In this document: piece by piece, positions 1 to 6,932 of the stretch
How the letters are laid out: each line of letters starts with the position of its first letter
How positions within the stretch are numbered: the stretch's first letter is position 1
Source: a bacterium
GTDB taxonomy: Bacteria > Zhuqueibacterota > Zhuqueibacteria > Residuimicrobiales > Krinioviventaceae
Length of the DNA: 8,209 bases
Reading direction: 5' to 3'
Assembly (NCBI GenBank): GCA_024278645.1
Contig: JAJRST010000338.1
Span: forward strand, 1-8,209
Notes under the pieces: model-generated
Seen by the model: the letters and a program-made list of their open reading frames with translations, nothing else
Databases searched by the model: none
What the model was told of the DNA's origin: nothing
Made by a program: the position numbers and the translations under genes

Positions 1-1509
1 GACGCCATTGTCATCTCCGAACGAGTGGTTCGGGACGATGTCTATACTTCCATTCATATTGAAGAATTCGAGCTGCAGGTTCGGGATACAAAACGCGGCG
101 AAGAGGAGCTCACCTGCGAAATCCCCAATGTGAGTGAAGAGGCGACGAAAAACCTCGATGAAAACGGCATCATTCGCATTGGCGCCGAGGTCAGGGCGGG
201 CGATATCCTCGTCGGCAAGGTGACGCCAAAAGGCGAGACAGATCCAACGCCGGAAGAAAAGCTGCTAAAGGCGATTTTTGGCGAAAAGGCCGGCGATGTA
301 AAGGACGCCTCTCTTAAAGGCTCCCCCGGTTTAAAGGGCATCGTTATCGACACCAACCTTTTTTCGCGAAAAAAGAAGGATTCCGATACAAAGGTAAGAG
401 ATAAAAAAGGCCTTGATAAGCTTGAAAATTGGGTTGAACAATCCAAAGCCAAAGCTCGCCAGATGCGAGATGAAAAGATTATCAAAGTTTTGGAGGGCAC
501 GCTGAGCGCCGGCATCAGGGATGTGAATACCGGCAAAGTTCTCATCAAGGCCAACACCAAGCTCGGGGCCGCCCATTTTGAAAAAATAGATATAAACGAT
601 ATTGATTTTTCACAGCCCCTGTCCACCGACGAGAAAGCGAACGACCTCGTGCAGCAGATTCTCAAGCGATACGAAAAGAAGCTTCGCGATATTGAGGATA
701 AATATGAACTGCAAAAGTTCAAGATCGTCGTCGGCGATGAATTGCCGCCGGGCATCACCCAGCTCGCCAAAGTTTACGTCGCTAAAAAGCGAAAGCTTAT
801 GGTTGGCGACAAGATGGCCGGGCGTCACGGCAACAAGGGCGTGGTTTCTAAAATTGTTCCTATTGAAGATATGCCGTATCTGCCGGATGGAACCCCGGTG
901 GATATCGTTTTAAACCCGCTCGGCGTGCCTTCTCGAATGAATCTAGGTCAGATACTCGAGACCAACCTTGGCTGGGCGGCCCAAAAGCTGGGCATCAACT
1001 ATGCCACCCCGGTGTTTGACGGCGCCTCGCTTGAAGAGGTGGTGGAAGAAATGGAAAAAGCGGGACTGCCGACGACCGGGAAAGTTCAACTTTATGACGG
1101 ACGTACGGGCGAACCTTTTGAAGAACGGGTTACAGTTGGCATGATTTATATTCTCAAGCTTTCACATCTTGTCGAAGACAAGATTCACGCCCGTTCGATA
1201 GGCCCGTATTCGCTAATCACACAACAGCCGCTCGGCGGCAAAGCGCAATTCGGCGGTCAACGATTTGGCGAGATGGAGGTGTGGGCGCTGGAGGCCTATG
1301 GCGCCGCGCACACGCTTCAGGAAATCCTCACCGTCAAGAGCGACGACGTGCGCGGCCGATCGAGGACCTATGAAGCCATTGTAAAGGGCGAGAACGTTCC
1401 CGAACCCGGATTGCCCGAGTCGTTCAACGTTCTCATCCGAGAGCTTCAGGGCTTAGGCCTGGATGTACAGTTGATTAACGAAAAAGCTACTAATGAAAAA
1501 TTTGAGTAA
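1..1509 (+). CDS. rpoB: RNA polymerase subunit beta, C-terminal part (5' end outside window)
   Basis: Beta subunit of DNA-dependent RNA polymerase, which forms the catalytic core with beta'. The reading frame is open from base 1, giving 502 codons and then TAA. The first residue, an Asp before AIVISERVV, aligns with E. coli D814 of the conserved Glu-Asp pair near the active site, so roughly 800 N-terminal residues, including the rifampicin pocket, are missing. Visible blocks, numbered within the fragment, are GDKMAGRHGNKG at 269-280 (its two lysines match E. coli K1065 and K1073 at the active centre), VDIVLNPLGVPSRMNLGQIL just after it, and the C-terminal clamp block GGKAQFGGQRFGEMEVWALE from 412. 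Between about residues 118 and 255 lies a charged, lysine-rich, probably helical region at the site of a known lineage-variable insertion. The gamma-proteobacterial insertion before ATPVFDGA is absent. No frameshift or premature stop is seen. Confidence 0.98.
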   Translation, partial: DAIVISERVVRDDVYTSIHIEEFELQVRDTKRGEEELTCEIPNVSEEATKNLDENGIIRIGAEVRAGDILVGKVTPKGETDPTPEEKLLKAIFGEKAGDVKDASLKGSPGLKGIVIDTNLFSRKKKDSDTKVRDKKGLDKLENWVEQSKAKARQMRDEKIIKVLEGTLSAGIRDVNTGKVLIKANTKLGAAHFEKIDINDIDFSQPLSTDEKANDLVQQILKRYEKKLRDIEDKYELQKFKIVVGDELPPGITQLAKVYVAKKRKLMVGDKMAGRHGNKGVVSKIVPIEDMPYLPDGTPVDIVLNPLGVPSRMNLGQILETNLGWAAQKLGINYATPVFDGASLEEVVEEMEKAGLPTTGKVQLYDGRTGEPFEERVTVGMIYILKLSHLVEDKIHARSIGPYSLITQQPLGGKAQFGGQRFGEMEVWALEAYGAAHTLQEILTVKSDDVRGRSRTYEAIVKGENVPEPGLPESFNVLIRELQGLGLDVQLINEKATNEKFE

Positions 1510-1540
1510 TTTTACCAGGCTCAAATATCGAGTTTGGAGG
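1500..1540 (+). promoter_or_regulatory. Alternative RNA hairpins at the rpoB-rpoC joint
   Basis: CTCAAAT at 1520-1526 is complementary to ATTTGAG at 1500-1506, which overlaps the last rpoB codons, giving a 7-bp stem around the rpoB stop codon. CTCAAA at 1520-1525 can instead pair with TTTGGAG at 1533-1539, with G1536 bulged and a 7-nt loop, which would cover part of the rpoC Shine-Dalgarno. The two folds exclude each other. The complementarity is seen directly; a role in coupling rpoC translation to rpoB is inference. Both stems are short and AT-containing, so they may be weak. Confidence 0.3.
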
Positions 1541-1544
1541 TGAT
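1536..1544 (+). promoter_or_regulatory. Strong ribosome binding site of rpoC
   Basis: GGAGGTGAT is a perfect 9-base complement to the usual 3' end of 16S rRNA. GGAGG ends 7 nt before TTG at 1548, which is optimal spacing. The first in-frame ATG at 1557 would leave 16 nt, too far. This site therefore decides the start codon. Confidence 0.9.
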
Positions 1545-1547
1545 AAT

Positions 1548-4500
1548 TTGAACTCAATGAGCGGATCAAATACTCCGACATCAGCATCAAGCTTTAATGC
1601 AATATATATCGGCTTGTCTTCGCCGGACAAAATTCTGGAACAATCGCATGGCGAAGTCACCAAACCGGAAACGATCAATTACCGCTCCTTCAAGCCGGAA
1701 AAAGACGGTCTTTTCTGCGAAAAGATGTTTGGCCCGGTGCGCGATTATGAATGTCATTGCGGCAAATACAAGAGAATTCGCTACAAGGGCATTGTCTGCG
1801 ACAGGTGCGGCGTTGAAGTGACGACAAAGAGCGTCCGTCGCGAACGAATGGGGCATATCAATTTAGCGGTGCCGATTGTGCACATCTGGTACTGGAAATC
1901 GTTGCCGTCCAAGGCCGGCTATATGCTGGGTATGAGTATGAAAAACCTGGAGCGCGTAATTTACTATGAAAATTACGTCGTCATTAATCCGGGGCAAAGC
2001 GGCTTGAAAGAAAAGGCGTTGCTCACAGAAGAAGAATATCTCGAGCTCGTCGAAGATTTGCGCGAAAAAGAAACGGACCTCGAAGAGGAAGAAAAGTTTC
2101 GCGCCGAGATGGGCGGACAAGCTGTGCTTGAACTGCTCAAGCGCATCCAGATCGACGATCTTTCCAAGCAATTGCGTCACGCCGTCGCCAATGAAACCTC
2201 GATTCAAAGGCGAACCGACGCATTGAAGCGTCTGAAGGTCGTAGAGGCGTTTCGACGGGCAAATAAACGCAGGGAAAATCGTCCGGAGTGGATGGTGATG
2301 ACCGTTGTCCCTGTCATTCCCCCGGAGCTGCGACCGCTGGTGCCCTTGGAAGGCGGACGCTTTGCAACATCGGATTTGAATGATTTGTACCGGCGTGTCA
2401 TCATTCGCAACAATCGCTTGAAAAAATTGCTGGAAATTCGAGCTCCCGAAGTCATTCTGCGCAATGAAAAAAGAATGCTGCAAGAGGCCGTGGACTCGCT
2501 TTTTGACAACGGCCGCAAGACCTCGGCCGTGCGAAGCGATGGCAATCGTGCGCTCAAGAGTTTATCCGATATGTTGCGCGGCAAGCAGGGAAGGTTCCGC
2601 CAGAATCTGCTGGGAAAACGAATCGACTATTCCGGGCGATCGGTAATCGTCGTCGGACCGGAGCTCAGTCTGCACGAAGCAGGCCTGCCAAAGGATATGG
2701 CGTTAGAGTTGTTCAAGCCGTTTGTCATCCGCAAACTGGTGGAGCGCGGTCTGGTGAAAACGGTCAAGAGCGCAAAAAAACAGGTCGAACGCCGGGGCGC
2801 CGAAGTGTGGGACATCCTGGAAGAGATCATTGTCGACCATCCGATCATGCTCAACCGGGCGCCTACGTTGCACAGGCTGGGCATTCAAGCATTTCAACCG
2901 GTTTTGGTCGAGGGCAAGGCTATCCATCTGCACCCGCTCGTCTGTTCCGCCTTTAACGCCGATTTTGACGGCGACCAGATGGCCGTTCATGTCCCATTGT
3001 CTTTTTACGCACAAATTGAAACGAAAATTCTCATGCTTTCGAGCCATAACCTGCTGTCGCCGGCGCATGGTCGTCCTTTGGCAATACCAAGCCAGGACAT
3101 GGTTCTTGGATTGTACTATTTGACGAAAAAGCGGGGCGGCGTTAAAGGCGAAGGCATGGTTTGCTCCTCGCCCAGCGAGGCTATAATTGCCGATAACGAC
3201 GACCGGGTGAGCCTCAACGCCGCTGTAAAAGTGAGATATGACGGCGAGCTGATTGATACCACGGTGGGTCGCGTCGTGCTCAACCAGGCCCTTCCCGAAG
3301 AGCTTGGCTTTGTGAATACGTTGCTGACAAAAAAAGGAACCGAGGCGCTTATCTCCAGGGCCTATGCTTTGCTCGGCAATTATCGCACGGCGCTGATGCT
3401 TGACAAAATTAAAGAAATCGGTTTTAATTATGCCATGAAGTCCGGCTCGAGCATCGGTATTTATGACGTTATCATTCCTGACGACAAGCAAAAGATGATC
3501 GAACAGGCTTTTAAAGCTGTGGAGATAATTCAAAAACGTTATGAGCGCGGCATCATTACCGATGGCGAGCGCTATAACCAGATCATCGACATCTGGACGC
3601 ATACGACCAGCAATGTCGCGGAGAAAATGTTCGAGACGCTGGCCAAGGATCGCCAGGGCTTTAACCCGATATTTATGATGGCCGACTCCGGCGCTCGTGG
3701 CTCCAAAGAACAGATTCGCCAGTTGGCGGGTATGCGTGGTCTTATGGCCAAGCCGCAAAAGAAAATGACCGGTTCCATGGGAGAAATTATCGAAAACCCG
3801 ATTACCGCGAATTTCCGCGAAGGGTTGTCGATGCTGGAATACTTTATCTCCACGCACGGCGCCCGCAAAGGCCTGGCCGACACCGCCCTGAAAACCGCCG
3901 ACGCCGGTTATTTGACAAGACGTCTTGTTGACGTGGCCCAGGATGTGATTATTACGCAAATAGATTGCGGCACCATTCTCGGTTTGCGCGTCGGCGATCT
4001 CAAAGAGGGCGAAGAGATCATCGATACCATGCTCGATCGTATCATTGGGCGTGTCGCCGCGGAAGAAGTCTTTCATCCCGAAACCGGCGACATTATCATT
4101 GAAAGCGGTGAAATGATTAACGAAGATGTGGCCGACATCATCGACGCCGCCGGGATTGACAACGTGATGATTCGATCCGTTTTGACCTGTGAAGCGACGC
4201 GAGGCGTTTGCGCCCTGTGTTACGGAAGAAATCTGGCGACAGGCAAGCTGGTAAAGATCGGCGAGACGGTCGGCGTTATGGCTGCGCAGTCAATTGGCGA
4301 GCCGGGCACCCAGCTCACACTTCGCACCTTCCATATCGGCGGTACGGCTTCGCGCATCGCCGCGCAATCCCAGGTCATTGCAAAGCAGGCCGGAAAGATA
4401 GAGTGGGACAACCTTCAGGTTGTCGAACGCGAAGACGGCGAGCTTGTCTCGCTTGGCCGAACAGGGCGGATCAGAATTGTCGATGACGATAATCGGGTTG

Positions 4501-5804
4501 TTGAACGATTAACCGTCCCCTACGCCGCTACGGTGGTTGTGAAAGATGGCGACATGGTTGAAAAAGGGAGCCTTATTTTTAAATGGGATCCCTATGCGGC
4601 GAGCATTATTTCAACAAAGTCCGGCATTGCCAAGTTTGAAAATATTATTGAAGGCATCACCTTCCGCGAGGAGCTTGACGAGACCACCGGTCTGAAACAG
4701 CGAGTGATCATTGAAACGCGTAGTAGCAACCTCAACCCGACCGTTTATATTGTCGATGACAATGGCGAGACAGTCACCAGCTTTGTGCTGCCCGTCGGCT
4801 CATTTCTGCAGGTTCACGAGGGCGACAAGGTTGCTGCGGGCGACGCTTTGGTGAAAATACCTCGTGAAATTGCCAAAACACGCGACATTACCGGCGGCCT
4901 GCCGCGCGTCGCCGAGCTGTTTGAGGCCAGAAAGCCGAAAGAACCGGCCGTTGTCAGCGAGATTGACGGACTTGTGCGCTTTGGCGAGATGAAGCGCGGC
5001 GTGCGTCGCATCCACATTACTTCGGAAGACGGGCATGAGGAAAAGATATATCTAATCCCGTACGGAAAGCACATTCTTGTCCATGACGGCGATTTTGTCC
5101 ATGCCGGTGAAAAGCTCTCGGAAGGCTCGGTTGCGCCTCACGATATTCTCGCCATTATGGGCGCCAATAAAGTTCAGGAATACCTGGTAAACGAAATACA
5201 GGAAGTGTATCGTTTGCAGGGCGTGCGAATCAATGACAAACATATCGAGGTCATTGTTCGACAGATGCTGCAAAAAGTAAAGATCGAAGATCCGGGCGAC
5301 ACCCTTTATCTGCCGGGCGATCAAGTCGACAGGCTGCGTTTCTTGCGTGAAAACGAAAAAATTCGCAAGTACATCGTTGTTACCGATGCCGGCGATTCCG
5401 ATTATGTGGAAGGCGAACTGGTTCTGGGCGACAAGTTCAAGCAGGTGGTCGCCAACCTCAGGGAAGGCGGACAGGAGGCGCCGCAATCCAGACCGGCGCA
5501 GCCGGCCACATTCCAGCAGTTGCTGTTGGGCATTACCAAGGCCTCTCTAACCACCGAAAGCTTTTTATCAGCCGCGTCATTCCAGGAGACCACGAGAGTT
5601 CTCACGGACGCTTCCGTGGAAGGCAAGGTGGACTATTTGCGCGGCCTCAAGGAGAACGTCATTATGGGCAACTTGATCCCCGCTGGTACGGGCATCAGGA
5701 AATTCCACAAATTGCGCGTCTCCGGTCCCAGCATCTACGAACCGGAGGAAGAGGAGGAGCAGCCGTCGTCCGTTTCTTCCGAAGAGTATGAAAATGTCGA
5801 GTGA
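1548..5804 (+). CDS. rpoC: RNA polymerase subunit beta', complete
   Basis: Largest subunit of RNA polymerase, 1418 residues, starting at TTG because of the perfect Shine-Dalgarno upstream. Zinc ribbon 1 uses C69, C71, C84 and C87. The clamp-helix block (YRRVIIRNNRLKKLL) lies near residue 281, and the RFRQNLLGKR switch region starts at 349. The catalytic motif NADFDGDQMAVH is at 470-481, with Mg-binding D472, D474 and D476. The secondary zinc site uses C807, C881, C888 and C891. The trigger loop begins around AAQSIGEPGTQLTLRTFH; L925 stands where E. coli has M932, and H929 matches H936. About 175 residues (roughly 936-1110) are inserted before the second half, DITGGLPRVAELFEARKPKE, at the site of the E. 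coli SI3 insertion. The protein ends in an acidic tail from about 1397. It starts 38 nt after rpoB, so it is probably cotranscribed. The frame is intact and all catalytic residues are present. Confidence 0.99.
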   Translation: MNSMSGSNTPTSASSFNAIYIGLSSPDKILEQSHGEVTKPETINYRSFKPEKDGLFCEKMFGPVRDYECHCGKYKRIRYKGIVCDRCGVEVTTKSVRRERMGHINLAVPIVHIWYWKSLPSKAGYMLGMSMKNLERVIYYENYVVINPGQSGLKEKALLTEEEYLELVEDLREKETDLEEEEKFRAEMGGQAVLELLKRIQIDDLSKQLRHAVANETSIQRRTDALKRLKVVEAFRRANKRRENRPEWMVMTVVPVIPPELRPLVPLEGGRFATSDLNDLYRRVIIRNNRLKKLLEIRAPEVILRNEKRMLQEAVDSLFDNGRKTSAVRSDGNRALKSLSDMLRGKQGRFRQNLLGKRIDYSGRSVIVVGPELSLHEAGLPKDMALELFKPFVIRKLVERGLVKTVKSAKKQVERRGAEVWDILEEIIVDHPIMLNRAPTLHRLGIQAFQPVLVEGKAIHLHPLVCSAFNADFDGDQMAVHVPLSFYAQIETKILMLSSHNLLSPAHGRPLAIPSQDMVLGLYYLTKKRGGVKGEGMVCSSPSEAIIADNDDRVSLNAAVKVRYDGELIDTTVGRVVLNQALPEELGFVNTLLTKKGTEALISRAYALLGNYRTALMLDKIKEIGFNYAMKSGSSIGIYDVIIPDDKQKMIEQAFKAVEIIQKRYERGIITDGERYNQIIDIWTHTTSNVAEKMFETLAKDRQGFNPIFMMADSGARGSKEQIRQLAGMRGLMAKPQKKMTGSMGEIIENPITANFREGLSMLEYFISTHGARKGLADTALKTADAGYLTRRLVDVAQDVIITQIDCGTILGLRVGDLKEGEEIIDTMLDRIIGRVAAEEVFHPETGDIIIESGEMINEDVADIIDAAGIDNVMIRSVLTCEATRGVCALCYGRNLATGKLVKIGETVGVMAAQSIGEPGTQLTLRTFHIGGTASRIAAQSQVIAKQAGKIEWDNLQVVEREDGELVSLGRTGRIRIVDDDNRVVERLTVPYAATVVVKDGDMVEKGSLIFKWDPYAASIISTKSGIAKFENIIEGITFREELDETTGLKQRVIIETRSSNLNPTVYIVDDNGETVTSFVLPVGSFLQVHEGDKVAAGDALVKIPREIAKTRDITGGLPRVAELFEARKPKEPAVVSEIDGLVRFGEMKRGVRRIHITSEDGHEEKIYLIPYGKHILVHDGDFVHAGEKLSEGSVAPHDILAIMGANKVQEYLVNEIQEVYRLQGVRINDKHIEVIVRQMLQKVKIEDPGDTLYLPGDQVDRLRFLRENEKIRKYIVVTDAGDSDYVEGELVLGDKFKQVVANLREGGQEAPQSRPAQPATFQQLLLGITKASLTTESFLSAASFQETTRVLTDASVEGKVDYLRGLKENVIMGNLIPAGTGIRKFHKLRVSGPSIYEPEEEEEQPSSVSSEEYENVE

Positions 5805-5874
5805 ATGAAAAATAGCTTGCATATAAATATTCAAATTAGTACTTTAATAGGCTTTGTAAAAAACAGGAGGATAT
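5805..5874 (+). promoter_or_regulatory. AT-rich rpoC-rpsL spacer with a weak promoter candidate
   Basis: This 70-nt spacer is clearly richer in A and T than the flanking genes. It has no hairpin followed by a T-run, so no intrinsic terminator separates rpoC from rpsL. One possible promoter is TTG at 5817-5819, 20 nt, then TACTTTAA at 5840-5847. This loosely resembles the Bacteroidota pattern TTTG then TAnnTTTG, but matches neither element fully. TATAAA at 5822-5827 is a possible sigma70-like -10 but lacks a good -35. The composition is seen; promoter function is a guess. Confidence 0.22.
5865..5870 (+). promoter_or_regulatory. Ribosome binding site of rpsL
   Basis: AGGAGG lies 4 nt before GTG at 5875. 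The spacing is slightly short but usable. It supports the GTG start over the overlapping out-of-frame ATG at 5873, which would leave only 2 nt. Confidence 0.85.
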
Positions 5875-6246
5875 GTGCCCACTCTTAATCAACTAGTCAG
5901 ACATGGGCGAAAAAAGATCATCAAAAAAGGTACAGCCCCTGCGCTTGGCGGTTCGCCGCAAAAAAGAGGGGTATGTACTCGCGTCTATACAACGACGCCC
6001 AAAAAGCCAAACTCTGCTCTTCGCAAAGTGGCGCGTGTTCGTCTTACAAATGGATTTGAAGTCACGGCTTACATCCCCGGCGAAGGGCATAATCTGCAAG
6101 AGCACTCCATCGTTCTCATTCGCGGTGGGCGTGTGAAGGATTTGCCTGGAGTTCGTTATCATATTATCCGAGGCGTGTTGGATACGGGCGGCGTGCAGGA
6201 TCGCAAGCAGGCTCGTTCCAAATACGGTGCAAAATTGAAAAAATAG
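5875..6246 (+). CDS. rpsL: 30S ribosomal protein S12
   Basis: S12 sits at the decoding centre of the small subunit, supports tRNA selection and accuracy, and is where streptomycin-resistance changes arise. The product is 123 residues, normal for the family, and starts at GTG (MPTLNQLVR). Hallmarks are PQKRGVCTRVYTTTPKKPNS at 28-47, GEGHNLQEHS at 69-78, GGRVKDLPGVRYH from 84, and DRKQARSKYG near the C-terminus. The classic resistance positions are wild type: K43 and K88, which are E. coli 42 and 87 when the initiator Met is not counted. D89, the residue methylthiolated by RimO in many bacteria, is present; whether it is modified here cannot be seen. The gene follows rpoC by 70 nt and precedes rpsG by 27 nt in the usual str order. 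Confidence 0.99.
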   Translation: MPTLNQLVRHGRKKIIKKGTAPALGGSPQKRGVCTRVYTTTPKKPNSALRKVARVRLTNGFEVTAYIPGEGHNLQEHSIVLIRGGRVKDLPGVRYHIIRGVLDTGGVQDRKQARSKYGAKLKK

Positions 6247-6273
6247 TCATTAACGATCAAGTGCGATAAAAGA

Positions 6274-6744
6274 ATGCCGAGAAGAAAAAGAGCGACAAAA
6301 AGAAAAGTATTACCCGATCCCAAATACAAGAGCATCCTGGTGACCAAGTTTATCAATGGCTTGCTCTCGGATGGGAAGCGCAGCGTGGCCGAAAAGATTT
6401 TCTATAACGCCGTTGACATTTCGAACAACAAGGTGAACAGCGAAGGGATAGAAATCTTTGAAAAAGCCATCGAGAATGTGAAACCGATTCTTGAGGTGCG
6501 ATCCCGCCGCGTTGGTGGAGCGACTTATCAGGTTCCCGTTGAAATTCGCTCCGATCGTCAACAAGCATTGGCCATTCGATGGATTATCTCCTATGCGCGC
6601 TCCCGCTCTGAAAAGACAATGGCTGAAAGATTAGCAGGCGAACTGCTTGCCGCCGCCAACAAAGAGGGCGCTTCCATTAAGAAGAGAGAAGATACGCATA
6701 AAATGGCCGAGGCCAATAAGGCTTTTGCTCATTTTAGGTGGTAA
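6274..6744 (+). CDS. rpsG: 30S ribosomal protein S7
   Basis: S7 is the primary binding protein that nucleates assembly of the 30S head, and it touches the E-site tRNA and mRNA exit path. The product has 156 residues, the common bacterial length. It begins with the basic, rRNA-binding MPRRKRATKRKVLPDPKY. It carries the VRSRRVGGATYQVPVEIRSD block around residues 75-94 and the RWIISYARSR helix, and ends with the typical FAHFRW. The ATG at 6274 matches the family N-terminus. No convincing Shine-Dalgarno precedes it: the upstream bases read GTGCGATAAAAGA. Translation may depend on ribosomes finishing rpsL 27 nt upstream. In E. coli, S7 represses its own operon by binding the rpsL-rpsG joint; this 27-nt joint shows no obvious equivalent structure. 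Confidence 0.99.
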   Translation: MPRRKRATKRKVLPDPKYKSILVTKFINGLLSDGKRSVAEKIFYNAVDISNNKVNSEGIEIFEKAIENVKPILEVRSRRVGGATYQVPVEIRSDRQQALAIRWIISYARSRSEKTMAERLAGELLAAANKEGASIKKREDTHKMAEANKAFAHFRW

Positions 6745-6761
6745 GTAAATAACGATTTGAA

Positions 6762-6831
6762 TGCCAGTCTTGCAGTCCAACTCCGGCCCGATGTTGTCTT
6801 TGGGTTGGAAAGTAGTTGTGAGACACTGGCG
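6762..6831 (+). repeat. Nested inverted repeats in the rpsG-fusA spacer
   Basis: The outer arms are TGCCAGT at 6762-6768 and ACTGGCG at 6825-6831, which pair over 7 positions counting one U-G wobble. The inner arms are TCCAACTC at 6776-6783 and GGGTTGGA at 6802-6809, giving 8 pairs with one wobble and an 18-nt loop. Because one pair sits inside the other, both can form in a single RNA as an interrupted stem. It is not followed by a T-run, so it is not a simple terminator. Pairing is read directly; formation in the cell is inferred. Confidence 0.45.
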
Positions 6832-6845
6832 CTGAGTACGACTTT

Positions 6846-6929
6846 AAAAACTGCTTGTTGTGAGTTTGTCGTGTAGCGTTTTGTGTCTTTTACTACTTGT
6901 GACGCGCGAGCTTTAAACAAGTGGTTTTT
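6846..6929 (+). promoter_or_regulatory. Long-range stem reaching the fusA start
   Basis: Bases 6846-6859 can pair with 6916-6929 over 14 consecutive positions as RNA, with two G-U wobbles (T6852-G6923 and G6853-T6922). The enclosed 56 nt include a further possible 6-bp stem, TCGTGT at 6869-6874 with GCGCGA at 6904-6909. The 3' arm ends 3 nt before the fusA ATG and runs into T residues 6925-6932. This could hide the fusA initiation region. A terminator-like reading, with a stem through 6924 followed by eight T, is weaker because the loop is large. The A5/T5 end of the stem is low complexity, which lowers its significance. Confidence 0.35.
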
Positions 6930-6932
6930 TTT

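Larger units (their letters stand above)
6745..6932 (+). other. 188-nt rpsG-fusA spacer, structured and T/G-rich in its 3' half
   Basis: This is the longest gene-free stretch of the window. Its 3' half, 6851-6932, is about 72% T+G on this strand (about 46% T), unlike the flanking coding sequence. It contains two inverted-repeat systems, listed separately, a short 24-codon open frame at 6761-6835, and a run of eight T directly before the fusA ATG. I found no convincing promoter of sigma70 or Bacteroidota type, no tRNA, and no recognised riboswitch. Possible roles are an untranslated leader for fusA, an RNA control element, or an internal promoter region with unfamiliar elements. Confidence 0.6.

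Noticed and set aside
54..770. Minus-strand open frame of 238 codons inside rpoB
   Set aside because: The translation is Ser/Phe/Arg-rich low-complexity sequence typical of antisense reading, and it overlaps clearly conserved RpoB.
2703..4076. Long open frame (457 codons) on the minus strand inside rpoC
   Set aside because: It lies wholly antisense to well-conserved rpoC catalytic sequence and shows no recognisable protein motif. Long antisense frames are common opposite GC-balanced conserved genes. It is a shadow.
6815..6864. Direct repeat GTTGTGAG at 6815-6822 and 6857-6864
   Set aside because: An 8-base repeat in a G/T-rich 188-nt spacer is expected by chance at an appreciable rate. There are only two copies and no further similarity around them.
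6915..6932. Intrinsic terminator immediately before fusA (AAAC-AAGTG-GTTT plus T-run)
   Set aside because: The local stem is only 4 AT-rich pairs, too weak for termination, and the T-run leads straight into the fusA start codon. The longer alternative stem has a 56-nt loop, so I do not call a terminator.
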